A stretch of 64,000 nt of DNA, taken from NCBI RefSeq assembly GCF_016888005.1, contig NZ_JAFDVE010000003.1, forward strand, positions 1-64,000. The letters are read 5' to 3'. This stretch comes from Phycicoccus sp. CSK15P-2. GTDB taxonomy: Bacteria > Actinomycetota > Actinomycetes > Actinomycetales > Dermatophilaceae. Below, piece after piece: positions 8,262-15,576 of this stretch. Within the stretch, counting starts at the first letter, position 1. Each line of letters starts with the position of its first letter. The notes below the pieces were generated by a model. The model saw nothing but the letters and a program-made list of their open reading frames with translations, was not told where the DNA came from and ran no database searches. The position numbers and the translations under genes are program-made.

Positions 8262-8277
8262 GAAACCAGCACGAAAC
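8262..8277 (+). promoter_or_regulatory. Candidate GlnR box upstream of Nit1C operon
   Basis: Two GAAAC half-sites (8262-8266 and 8273-8277) are separated by exactly 6 bp. This fits the GnnAC-n6-GnnAC pattern described for the actinobacterial nitrogen regulator GlnR in mycobacteria and closely matches the GTnAC-n6-GaAAC form of Streptomyces. The site lies 22 bp before the ATG of the first operon gene, which is close for an activator unless the transcript is leaderless or nearly so. A third GAAAC lies at 8209-8213 without a good partner. Assignment is by pattern only. Confidence 0.45.
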
Positions 8278-8299
8278 GCACCCTCCGTGGAATGGTCCC

Positions 8300-9118
8300 A
8301 TGCCGATCCGCGACGGGCACCGTCACATCGGGGTGCTGCCGGAGCACCCCTTCTACGGGGGCCCTCCGGTGCGCGCCGACCTCGGCGCCCGGGCGACGGT
8401 CGACGAGCTCGTCGCCGACCTCGACGCCGACGGCATCGAGCGTGCGCTCGTCCTGCCCAACTACGGGGTGCCCGTCCCGGACGTCGCGTTCGAGCTGAAC
8501 CACCTGGCCCTCGACGCGGCGCAGCGTGACGACCGGATCCGGTGTGGCCTGTGGGTGTCACCGAAGGCCTCGGACCGTCGGCGCAACGACGCTGCCCTCG
8601 CGCTCGCCGCCGAGGACGGCGTCGCCGCGCTCAAGACGAGCTTCCTCCTCGGTGGCAGCCCGACGGACCCCGACTGCGCGGACGAGCTCGACCGGATCTT
8701 CACCACCGCGGCCCGGCTCGGGCTCGTCGTCCACGTCCACACCTCCCCGGGCGCGGCCTCCGACGTCGACCAGGTGGGCACCCTCGTCGAGCGCTACGGG
8801 GACGCGACGAAGATCCACCTCGTCCACCTGGGCGGTGGGATGAGCGGCCACCTGAAGCTCATCGGGGGCCGGTTCTTCGACTGGGTCGAGGCCGGCAAGC
8901 AGGTCTACACCGACACCAGCTGGACGATCGGCTTCGCCCCGCGCTGGCTCGTCGCCGAGATCGAGCGGCGCGGCGTCGGCCACGACCGGGTCCTCTTCGC
9001 GACCGACACCCCCTGGGGCGACTTCGCCGGCGAGCACGCCCGGCTCGCGGCCGCCGCGGGCGACGGTGAGCTGGCCCGCGCCTTCTTCCACGACAACTTC
9101 GCCACGCTCTACGGCTGA
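8300..9118 (+). CDS. Amidohydrolase-2 family metal-dependent hydrolase
   Basis: A 272-residue TIM-barrel hydrolase of the amidohydrolase-related (Amidohydro_2) family. The N-terminal metal motif is DGHRHIG (HxH), followed by LVVHVHTSPG, IHLVHLGGGMSG and the C-terminal VLFATDTPWGDF with the metal-binding Asp; members hydrolyse or decarboxylate small carboxylated or amide substrates. It is the first gene of the rightward Nit1C run, 82 bp before nitB, with a hairpin in that gap. Joint function with the cluster, for example processing an amide or acid released by the nitrilase, is inference. The ATG at 8300 begins right before the HxH strand; no nearer in-frame ATG exists. Confidence 0.82.
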   Translation: MPIRDGHRHIGVLPEHPFYGGPPVRADLGARATVDELVADLDADGIERALVLPNYGVPVPDVAFELNHLALDAAQRDDRIRCGLWVSPKASDRRRNDAALALAAEDGVAALKTSFLLGGSPTDPDCADELDRIFTTAARLGLVVHVHTSPGAASDVDQVGTLVERYGDATKIHLVHLGGGMSGHLKLIGGRFFDWVEAGKQVYTDTSWTIGFAPRWLVAEIERRGVGHDRVLFATDTPWGDFAGEHARLAAAAGDGELARAFFHDNFATLYG

Positions 9119-9126
9119 CCCGCCCG

Positions 9127-9148
9127 GCCCGGCCGGCGACGGCCGGGC
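9127..9148 (+). other. GC-rich hairpin between amidohydrolase and nitB
   Basis: A perfect 9-bp stem, GCCCGGCCG (9127-9135) with CGGCCGGGC (9140-9148), is closed by a GCGA tetraloop of the stable GNRA type. No T-tract follows, so it is more likely an RNA-processing or stability element, or a weak terminator, than a strong terminator. It would allow nitB to be expressed at a different level from the gene before it. Confidence 0.5.
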
Positions 9149-9200
9149 GCCACCCCGACCGCACCCCCGCAGCGCGCACCACACACCAAGGAGAGACACG

Positions 9201-9725
9201 ATGAGCACGTTCGACGACGAGATCATGGCGAACATCGAGAAGTCGGTCGGTGAGATCCCGCACCCCTCGCAGGCCGCCGGCACCAACCTCTACGGCTCGA
9301 CGAAGATCTTCCCCGACTACCAGGCGAGCGAAGGCCAGAGCTACCTCACGCTCGTGCACGGCATCCCGCACGAGAGCTCGGTGAGCTTCGTCGCGGTCCT
9401 CCAGGCCACCCGGGCGCTGCGCAAGGGCTTCGACTCCACCATCTACTTCTACGGCCCGGGGTCGCTGGCGTGCATGGACACCCGCGGCTTCCCGACGACC
9501 GGCGACGTGGCGTTCCCCGGGAACCAGAACATGAACGACTCCATCAAGACCTTCATCGGGGAGGGCGGCACGGTGTTCTGCTGCCGGTTCGGGATGGCGC
9601 TGCACGGCTGCCGCGAGGAGGACCTCATCGAGGGCGTCATCCCCGCGCACCCGCTCGACGTGCAGGACTGCGTCATCCACTTCGCCAACCGGGGCGCCAT
9701 CATCAACTCGGTGTACAACCTCTGA
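9201..9725 (+). CDS. nitB: MSMEG_0572/Sll0783-family nitrogen-starvation protein (NitB)
   Basis: A 174-residue protein matching the MSMEG_0572/Sll0783 family, the hallmark gene of Nit1C clusters. Recognisable blocks are GTNLYGSTKIFPDYQ, YLTLVHGIPHESSVSFVA, the helix LQATRALRKGFDSTIYFYG, the Cys-containing FCCRFGMALHGC and the C-terminal HPLDVQDCVIHFANRGAI. The alternating strand/helix pattern and the late Cys region look DsrE-like (my inference). Its biochemical role is unknown; in cyanobacteria the homologue responds to nitrogen starvation, and in cyanide-growing pseudomonads the cluster is needed for growth on cyanide. A strong AAGGAGAG ribosome site precedes the ATG. Confidence 0.88.
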   Translation: MSTFDDEIMANIEKSVGEIPHPSQAAGTNLYGSTKIFPDYQASEGQSYLTLVHGIPHESSVSFVAVLQATRALRKGFDSTIYFYGPGSLACMDTRGFPTTGDVAFPGNQNMNDSIKTFIGEGGTVFCCRFGMALHGCREEDLIEGVIPAHPLDVQDCVIHFANRGAIINSVYNL

Positions 9726-9736
9726 GGCGGGACGTC

Positions 9737-10801
9737 ATGGCCTCAGCTCCCTCCACCCGGGTCGACGTCGCGATCCAGGGCATCCGTCTGCTCGACGCCC
9801 CGGTCGCCCGACGCGCAGGCGCCGGGCCGAGCGACGACGGGCACCTCCTCCTCGACGGTGTCGGTGCCGCGATCCCGCTCAACCCGCGCAGCCCCTACTC
9901 GGTGCGCGGTGGCCGTCTGCTGCTCGACGGGGCGGACACCGGGATGGGGGTCGAGGCCGTGGCCCGGCCACGCTTCTACGACCTGCGCACCGCGGACGGC
10001 GTGCCGTACGAGCAGATCGCCCGGCTCCACTCCAGCCACGTGCTCGCGACGACGGTCGTGCAGACCTGCGTCCGTTACGAGGAGTCCGAGCGGTGTCGCT
10101 TCTGTGCCATCGAGGAGTCGCTCCGCCAGGGGTCCACGATCGCGGTGAAGACCCCGGCGATGATCGCCGAGGTCGCTCGCGCCGCGGCGGAGCTCGACGG
10201 CGTGACCCAGATGGTCATGACGACCGGGACCTCGAACGGCCGGGACCGGGGTGCGGTGCACCTCGCGCGCTGCGTCCGGGCCGTGCGCGAGGTGCTCCCG
10301 GACCTGCCCGTCCAGGTGCAGTGCGAACCGCCCGCGGACCTGGGTGTCATCGGGGACCTCCACGACGCCGGTGCCCGGTCCATCGGGATCCACGTCGAGT
10401 CGCTCGACGACGAGGTGCGACGCCGGTGGATGCCCGGGAAGGGGTCGGTGTCCCTCGCGGAGTACCGCGCCGCGTGGCGGGAGGCCGTCCGGGTCTTCGG
10501 GCACAACCAGGTCTCGACGTACCTCCTCGTCGGGCTCGGTGAGGACCCCGACGAGCTCGTCGCCGGCGCCGAGGAGCTCATCGACATGGGGGTCTACCCG
10601 TTCGTCGTCCCGTTCCGTCCCCTCGCAGGGACGCTCGCCACCGACGTGGACCGGGTACCGGCCCCGCCGCCGGCCCTCGTCGCCGACGTGACCGTCCGCG
10701 TCGCCGCCGCGCTGCGGGCGGCCGGGATGCTCGGCAGCGACCAGGCCGCCGGATGCGCCGCGTGCGGGGCCTGCTCGGCCCTGTCCTGCGAGGGCGCGTG
10801 A
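9737..10801 (+). CDS. nitD: MSMEG_0568-family radical SAM protein (NitD)
   Basis: A 354-residue radical SAM enzyme of the Nit1C type. The [4Fe-4S]-binding motif is atypical, C111-x8-C120-x2-C123 (CVRYEESERCRFC), instead of Cx3Cx2C. SAM-binding strands follow (QMVMTTGTSNG; VQVQCEPPADL; STYLLVGLGEDP). The last 20 residues are Cys-rich (GCAACGACSALSC), which could bind a second cluster. The reaction is unknown; in the family it is thought to act with the GNAT and AIRS-like proteins encoded next. The gene starts 11 nt after nitB and its TGA overlaps the ATG of the next gene by 1 nt. Confidence 0.88.
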   Translation: MASAPSTRVDVAIQGIRLLDAPVARRAGAGPSDDGHLLLDGVGAAIPLNPRSPYSVRGGRLLLDGADTGMGVEAVARPRFYDLRTADGVPYEQIARLHSSHVLATTVVQTCVRYEESERCRFCAIEESLRQGSTIAVKTPAMIAEVARAAAELDGVTQMVMTTGTSNGRDRGAVHLARCVRAVREVLPDLPVQVQCEPPADLGVIGDLHDAGARSIGIHVESLDDEVRRRWMPGKGSVSLAEYRAAWREAVRVFGHNQVSTYLLVGLGEDPDELVAGAEELIDMGVYPFVVPFRPLAGTLATDVDRVPAPPPALVADVTVRVAAALRAAGMLGSDQAAGCAACGACSALSCEGA

Positions 10802-12243
10802 TGGACCTCCGGTCCGGTGAGACGTCCTCCGGCGACGTCGTCATCGCCGGTCGGCCGGTGCGCACGGTGGCGCCACGCCCGTTCACGATCGGCGAGGCCG
10901 AGGACTCGGCCGGTCTCGCCGCCCACCGCGCGCTGCGCCATCGGGCCTTCGTCGAGGAGCAGCGACTGTTCGCCACCCACGACGTCGACCCGGCCGACGA
11001 GGACCCGCGGACCCGGGTCCTCGTGGCCCGCGTCCCGGACGGGACGGTCGTCGGCGGTGTGCGGGTCCACCCGGCCCTCCCCGGGCCGGACCTCGGATGG
11101 TGGCGAGGCAGCCGGCTCGTCGTCGTCCCCGGGCGCGGCACCGCCGGGGTCGCCGCCGCGCTCGTCACCGCCGCGTGCGCCCTCGCGGAGACGCTCGGTG
11201 CCCTGCGGTTCGACGCGACCGTCCAGGCCCGGAACGAGCGGCTCTTCCGCCGTCTCGGCTGGAGCGCCCGTCAGGCCGTCGAGCTGCACGGACGTCCGCA
11301 CCTCCTGATGGAGTGGCCGGTCGGCAGGGTCCAGCGGCTGGTCGACGCGACCAAGGCACCGCTCGGGCCACTGCTGCGCGAGCTCGGCCGGCATCCTGCG
11401 GCAGGCGGCGGCCCCGGCTTCCGCGGCGACGACGGTGCCCCGGTCCCCGGCACCGCAGCGGGCTCGGGGATGGTCGCCGCCTGCGACGCGATCCTGCCCT
11501 CCATGGTCGAGCGCGACCCGGAGTGGGCCGGGTGGTGCGCCGTCCTCGTCAACCTCAACGACCTCTTCGCGATGGGGGCCCGGCCGGTCGGGCTGCTCGA
11601 CGCCGTCGGTGCCCGGGACGCCAGCTTCGCCCGACGGATCCTTCGCGGGCTCGCCGAGGCCGCCGACGCGTGGGACGTCCCGGTGCTCGGCGGGCACACC
11701 CAGCTCGGGGTGCCGGCGGCGTTGTCGGTCACCGCGCTGGGCCGGACCGACGCGCCCGTGCGCGGTGGCGGAGGCCGTGCGGGGGAGCGGGTGCGGGTCA
11801 CCGCCGACCTGAGCGGCGCCTGGCGGCCGGCCTACCGCGGCACCCAGTGGGACTCCTCGTCGACGCGGAGCCCGGCCCAGCTCCGCCGGCTCGCCGACGT
11901 GGTCCCGGCGCTCGCCCCGACCGCCGCCAAGGACGTGAGCATGAGCGGCCTCGTCGGCACGCTCGGGATGCTCGCCGAGGCCGGCGGGTGCGGTGCGGTC
12001 CTCGACGTCGCCGACGTCCCGACACCGGCCGGTGCCGGCACCGCCGAGTGGCTCACCTGCTTCCCGGGCTTCGCCGTCGTGAGCACCGAGCCCGCCGGCC
12101 ACCGCCCCGACCCGCTGCCCGACCTCGTCACCTCCGCCCGCTGCGGCGAGCTCGTCCCCGGCAACGGTGTCGAGCTGCGCTGGCCGGACGGCCTCACCAC
12201 ACGTGCCGTGGCCTCGACCGTCACGGGGATGGGAGCAGCATGA
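10801..12243 (+). CDS. Fused GNAT acetyltransferase / AIR-synthase-like protein (NitE-NitF)
   Basis: A 480-residue two-domain protein. Residues about 20-180 form a GNAT acetyltransferase fold (RHRAFVEEQRLF; VGGVRVHPAL; SRLVVVPGRG; RNERLFRRLGW). Residues about 210-480 are PurM/AIR-synthase-like, with GSGMVAACDAILPSMVERD, LVNLNDLFAMGARPVGLLDAV, a VLGGHTQLG loop and an ATP-grasp-like C-terminal half. In cyanobacteria and pseudomonads these are two genes (sll0786 and sll0787, nitE and nitF); here, as in MSMEG_0567, they are fused. Substrates are unknown; an ATP-dependent activation coupled to acyl transfer is inference. It overlaps its neighbours by 1 nt (nitD) and 4 nt (nitrilase). Confidence 0.87.
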   Translation: MDLRSGETSSGDVVIAGRPVRTVAPRPFTIGEAEDSAGLAAHRALRHRAFVEEQRLFATHDVDPADEDPRTRVLVARVPDGTVVGGVRVHPALPGPDLGWWRGSRLVVVPGRGTAGVAAALVTAACALAETLGALRFDATVQARNERLFRRLGWSARQAVELHGRPHLLMEWPVGRVQRLVDATKAPLGPLLRELGRHPAAGGGPGFRGDDGAPVPGTAAGSGMVAACDAILPSMVERDPEWAGWCAVLVNLNDLFAMGARPVGLLDAVGARDASFARRILRGLAEAADAWDVPVLGGHTQLGVPAALSVTALGRTDAPVRGGGGRAGERVRVTADLSGAWRPAYRGTQWDSSSTRSPAQLRRLADVVPALAPTAAKDVSMSGLVGTLGMLAEAGGCGAVLDVADVPTPAGAGTAEWLTCFPGFAVVSTEPAGHRPDPLPDLVTSARCGELVPGNGVELRWPDGLTTRAVASTVTGMGAA

Positions 12244-13130
12244 GCACCGACCGGAGCATCGGGGTCGCGGCGGCCGCCGCCCCCTTCGGCCGTGACCTCG
12301 ACGCCTGTCTGGCCCGCGTCCGCGACCTCGTGAGGCGCGCCCGCAGGCAGGACGTGCGGCTGCTCGCCCTGCCCGAGGCATGCCTCGGCGGGTACCTCTC
12401 GGTCCTGGGCCGAGGTCGGGACGGGAGCCACGACGAGACCCCCGAGTCCCTGCCACCGGTCGTCGACCTCGACGGCCCCGTGATGCGCGAGGTGGCGGAG
12501 GCCGCCCGTGAGATGACCGTCGTCGTCGGGTTCTGCGAGTCCGACGGGGTCAGCCGCTACAACAGCGCCGCGGCCGTCACCGGTGACGGGGTGCTGTCCG
12601 TGTACCGCAAGGTGCACCAGCCGCTCGGGGAGGAGCTGAGCTACGACGCGGGCGAGCAGCTCCGCGCCTTCGACTCCCCGGTCGGCCGGATGGGCCTGCA
12701 GATCTGCTACGACAAGGCCTTCCCCGAGTCGGCCAGGGCGCTCGCGCTGGACGGGGCCCGGGTCGTCGCGTGCATCTCGGCCTGGCCGGCGTCCCGCACG
12801 GCGTCCGCCGCCTCGCTCGCCGAAGACCGGTGGACCCGTCGCAACGCCCTCTTCGACCAGGCCCGTGCCCTGGAGAACCAGGTCGTCTGGGTGGCGGCCA
12901 ACCAGACCGGGACGTTCGGGTCGCTGCGCTTCGTCGGCAGTGCCCGGGTCGTCGCTCCCGGTGGGGAGGTCCTCGCCGGCACCGGGGTCGACGCCGGTCT
13001 CGCCGTGGCCCACCTCGACCTGGAGGACGCCCTGCTCACGGCGCGACGGACCATGTTCCACCTCGGCGACCGGCGACCCGAGGTGTACGCCGCGGCGAAC
13101 GAGCGCGTGGCGGAGGTCAGCCGTGCCTGA
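12240..13130 (+). CDS. nitC: Nit1-type nitrilase (NitC)
   Basis: A 296-residue carbon-nitrogen hydrolase with an intact catalytic set: Glu46 in LPEACLGGYL, Lys124 in YRKVHQP and the nucleophile Cys156 in QICYDKAFPE. A further Glu (131/132) after the Lys matches the structural second Glu of the superfamily. The sequence around the triad fits branch-1 nitrilases (sll0784/MSMEG type), converting nitriles, and possibly cyanide-derived adducts, to acid plus ammonia. It overlaps the preceding gene by 4 nt and the following nitG by 8 nt. In known Nit1C systems this is the central hydrolase. The true physiological substrate cannot be read here. Confidence 0.92.
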   Translation: MSTDRSIGVAAAAAPFGRDLDACLARVRDLVRRARRQDVRLLALPEACLGGYLSVLGRGRDGSHDETPESLPPVVDLDGPVMREVAEAAREMTVVVGFCESDGVSRYNSAAAVTGDGVLSVYRKVHQPLGEELSYDAGEQLRAFDSPVGRMGLQICYDKAFPESARALALDGARVVACISAWPASRTASAASLAEDRWTRRNALFDQARALENQVVWVAANQTGTFGSLRFVGSARVVAPGGEVLAGTGVDAGLAVAHLDLEDALLTARRTMFHLGDRRPEVYAAANERVAEVSRA

Positions 13131-13428
13131 GGCGACCGTGACCGTCCGCTGGCCCGACGGTCGGGTCCAGTCCGTGTACTCGCCGAGCCTCGTCGTCCAC
13201 GACCACCTGAGGGCCGGGGCCGGCTACCGGGTGGCCGAGTTCGTCCAGCGCACCCACCTGGCCCTGGACGAGGCGAGCGAGCGGGTCCGGGCCAGGTACG
13301 GCATGGCGTGCACCGCGGCCGCCGCATCCCAGGAGGACGTGCGTGCGGCGGGGTCCCGCCACGACCCGGACGCACGGGTCACGGTCCTCGACATCCAGCC
13401 GCCGCTGCCCGAAGGAGAACCACGATGA
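13123..13428 (+). CDS. nitG: MSMEG_0570-family nitrogen-starvation protein (NitG)
   Basis: A 101-residue protein that follows the MSMEG_0570 pattern: an N-terminal strand pair VTVRWPDGRVQSVYSPSLVV, a YRVAEFVQRTHLALDEASERVRARYG helix block and a short C-terminal strand (ARVTVLDIQPP). Its biochemical role is unknown; it is small enough to be an adaptor or assembly factor. The GTG at 13123 is chosen because it gives the family N-terminus (PEATVTVRWPDG) and overlaps nitC by 8 nt. The stop overlaps the ATG of nitH by 4 nt. Confidence 0.83.
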   Translation: MPEATVTVRWPDGRVQSVYSPSLVVHDHLRAGAGYRVAEFVQRTHLALDEASERVRARYGMACTAAAASQEDVRAAGSRHDPDARVTVLDIQPPLPEGEPR

Positions 13429-14720
13429 GCCCGGACGCACCCGACCACGAGACCGAGGTCGTCGTCGTCGGCGGGGGGCAGGCCGGCCTCGCGGTGAGCT
13501 GGTACCTCACCCGTGACGGGGTCGACCACGTCGTGCTCGAGGCGCACACGGCGACGCACGAGTGGGCCGACACCCGGTGGGACGCCTTCACCCTCGTCAC
13601 GCCGAACTGGCACTGTCGGCTGCCCGGGTACGCCTACGACGGGTCGGACCCCGACGGCTTCATGACCCGCGACGAGGTCGTCGACTGGTTGCGCGGCTAC
13701 CCCGCGACGTTCGGGCCGCCGCTGCGCGAGCACCACCGCGTCGTCGAGATGGTGCCGCGAAGTCCGGGCTACGCGCTCACCGTCGAGACCCCGCAGGGCA
13801 CGAGGACCTGGCACGCCTCCCAGGTCGTCGTCGCCACCGGCGGCTACCACGTGCCGATCGTGCCGGCCTGGGCGCCGGCGCTCGACCCCTCGGTGCTCCA
13901 GGTGCGCTCCGGGGAGTACCGCCGTCCGCAGGCCCTCCCCGAGGGGGCCGTGCTCGTCGTCGGGTCGGGGCAGTCGGGCGCCCAGATCGCCGAGGACCTG
14001 CACCTCGCGGGTCGGCAGGTGCACCTCGCTCTCGGTGACGCCCCCCGGGTCGCCCGCACCTACCGCGGACGGGACTGCATGACGTGGCTCGCCGACATGG
14101 GCCTCTACGACACCCCGGTCGCCTCCTACCCCGGCGGCCTCGCGGCACGGGAGAAGACCAACCACTACGTCACCGGTCGGGACGGCGGCCGGGACATCGA
14201 CCTGCGCGCGTTCGCCCGGGAGGGGATGCGGCTCTACGGGCTCCTCGACTCCGGGTCCGGCATGAGCGTGAGCTTCCGCCCCACCCTGGAGTCCTCGCTC
14301 GACGCCGCGGACGAGGTGTACCGGTCCATCTGCCGCGACATCGACCGGCACATCGACCGGACCGGACTCTCCGCGCCGCCGCCCTCGCAGTACGAGCCGG
14401 TGTGGCGACCCGAGCACGAGCCGACCCGTCTGGACCTCGCGGCCGAGGGAGTCACGAGCGTGGTGTGGGCGATCGGCTACCGCCCGGACTACCGGTGGGT
14501 GCGGGTCGGGGTGTTCGACGGAAGTGGCCGGCCGACGCACGAGCGCGGTGTCACCGGCGCGCGCGGGCTCTACGTCCTCGGGCTGCCCTGGCTCCACACG
14601 TGGGGGTCGGGTCGCTTCCACGGCATCGCACGCGACGCCGAGCACGTCGCCGCTCGGATCCTGGCCCTCCGCTCGCTCCGACGCGGCTCTTCGCTCGCAC
14701 CGGCTCTCGAGGCCGGGTGA
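13425..14720 (+). CDS. nitH: MSMEG_0569-family flavin-dependent oxidoreductase (NitH)
   Basis: A 431-residue flavoprotein resembling class B flavin monooxygenases. An FAD-binding GGGQAGLAVSWYLT lies near residues 13-26 and a second, NAD(P)H-binding Rossmann motif VVGSGQSGAQIAEDL at about 183-197. A conserved GYRPDYRWV/GLPWLHTWGSGRFHG block near the C-terminus is typical of the group. Proposed role: oxidation or oxygenation of a nitrogen compound (cyanide-derived intermediate) before or after the nitrilase step; this is inference from the cluster. A GAAGGAG ribosome site precedes the ATG. The next gene starts after a 1-nt gap. Confidence 0.9.
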   Translation: MSPDAPDHETEVVVVGGGQAGLAVSWYLTRDGVDHVVLEAHTATHEWADTRWDAFTLVTPNWHCRLPGYAYDGSDPDGFMTRDEVVDWLRGYPATFGPPLREHHRVVEMVPRSPGYALTVETPQGTRTWHASQVVVATGGYHVPIVPAWAPALDPSVLQVRSGEYRRPQALPEGAVLVVGSGQSGAQIAEDLHLAGRQVHLALGDAPRVARTYRGRDCMTWLADMGLYDTPVASYPGGLAAREKTNHYVTGRDGGRDIDLRAFAREGMRLYGLLDSGSGMSVSFRPTLESSLDAADEVYRSICRDIDRHIDRTGLSAPPPSQYEPVWRPEHEPTRLDLAAEGVTSVVWAIGYRPDYRWVRVGVFDGSGRPTHERGVTGARGLYVLGLPWLHTWGSGRFHGIARDAEHVAARILALRSLRRGSSLAPALEAG

Positions 14721-14721
14721 C

Positions 14722-15576
14722 GTGACGACGCTGACGCTCGGCGCGGTCGCCGCGAACTTCGGCCGCGACCTCGAGCGGTGCGTCGAGAAGGCGGTCCGGA
14801 TCATGGGCGACGCCCGCAACGCCGGGGTGGGTCTGCTCGTCCTGCCGCACGCCACCCTCGGGGGGTACCTCGGCGACCTCGCCCGGCCGGACCCACGGGC
14901 CCTGCCACCGGCGCTGCCGGAGTCCTCGCCGCAGCTCGAGCGGGTCCGCCGGATGGCGGGCGGGATGGTCGTCTGTCTCGGCTACACCGAGGTCGAGATC
15001 GTCGACGGGGCCGCGACGACGTACAACGCCGCGGTCTGCCTCAGTGGTGATGGCGTGCTGGGACGCCATCGCAAGGTCCACCAGCCGCTCGGCGAGGCCG
15101 AGGCCACCCGCGCCGGTGACGGTTTCACCGCCTTCGACACCCCGGTCGGCCGGATGGGCATGCTCATCGACTACGACAAGACCTTCCCCGAGGCGGCACG
15201 CAGCCTGGCGCTCGACGGTGCGCTCGTCCTCGCCTGTCTCAGCGCGTGGCCGGCGAGCGTCACCGACCGGACCGACCGGCTCTCCCAGGACCGCCAGTCC
15301 CGGCTGTTCGACATCTACGACACCGCCCGGGCCGCGGAGAACCAGGTGGTGTGGGTGTCGTCGAACCAGACCGGGACGATGGGCAGCCTGCGCTTCCTCG
15401 GCCAGGCCAAGATCGTCGGGCCGGGCGGTGACGTGCTCGCCCGCACCCGGAACAAGGGCGGCATGGCGACGGCCCGGATCGACGTCGCGGCCGAGGTCGC
15501 CCGGTCGCGCCGCACGTTGAGCCACCTCGTCGAGCGGGTGCCGTCGGCTTACCGGAACGAGGGGGCGAGGCGGTGA
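14722..15576 (+). CDS. Nitrilase-fold paralogue lacking catalytic Glu and Cys
   Basis: A 284-residue carbon-nitrogen-hydrolase-fold protein clearly paralogous to the nitrilase at 12240-13130 (shared GGYL, RKVHQPLGE, NQVVW, NQTGT, GSLRF). Two of three catalytic residues are replaced: Glu becomes His43 (LPHATLGGYL) and the nucleophile Cys becomes Asp150 (LIDYDKTFPE). Lys118 remains. It should therefore be unable to form the thioimidate intermediate, yet the fold, length and reading frame are intact, so it looks maintained rather than decayed. A structural or regulatory subunit of a mixed nitrilase spiral, or a ligand-binding protein, is plausible. GTG start; its TGA overlaps the glycosyltransferase GTG by 4 nt. 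Confidence 0.88.
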   Translation: MTTLTLGAVAANFGRDLERCVEKAVRIMGDARNAGVGLLVLPHATLGGYLGDLARPDPRALPPALPESSPQLERVRRMAGGMVVCLGYTEVEIVDGAATTYNAAVCLSGDGVLGRHRKVHQPLGEAEATRAGDGFTAFDTPVGRMGMLIDYDKTFPEAARSLALDGALVLACLSAWPASVTDRTDRLSQDRQSRLFDIYDTARAAENQVVWVSSNQTGTMGSLRFLGQAKIVGPGGDVLARTRNKGGMATARIDVAAEVARSRRTLSHLVERVPSAYRNEGARR

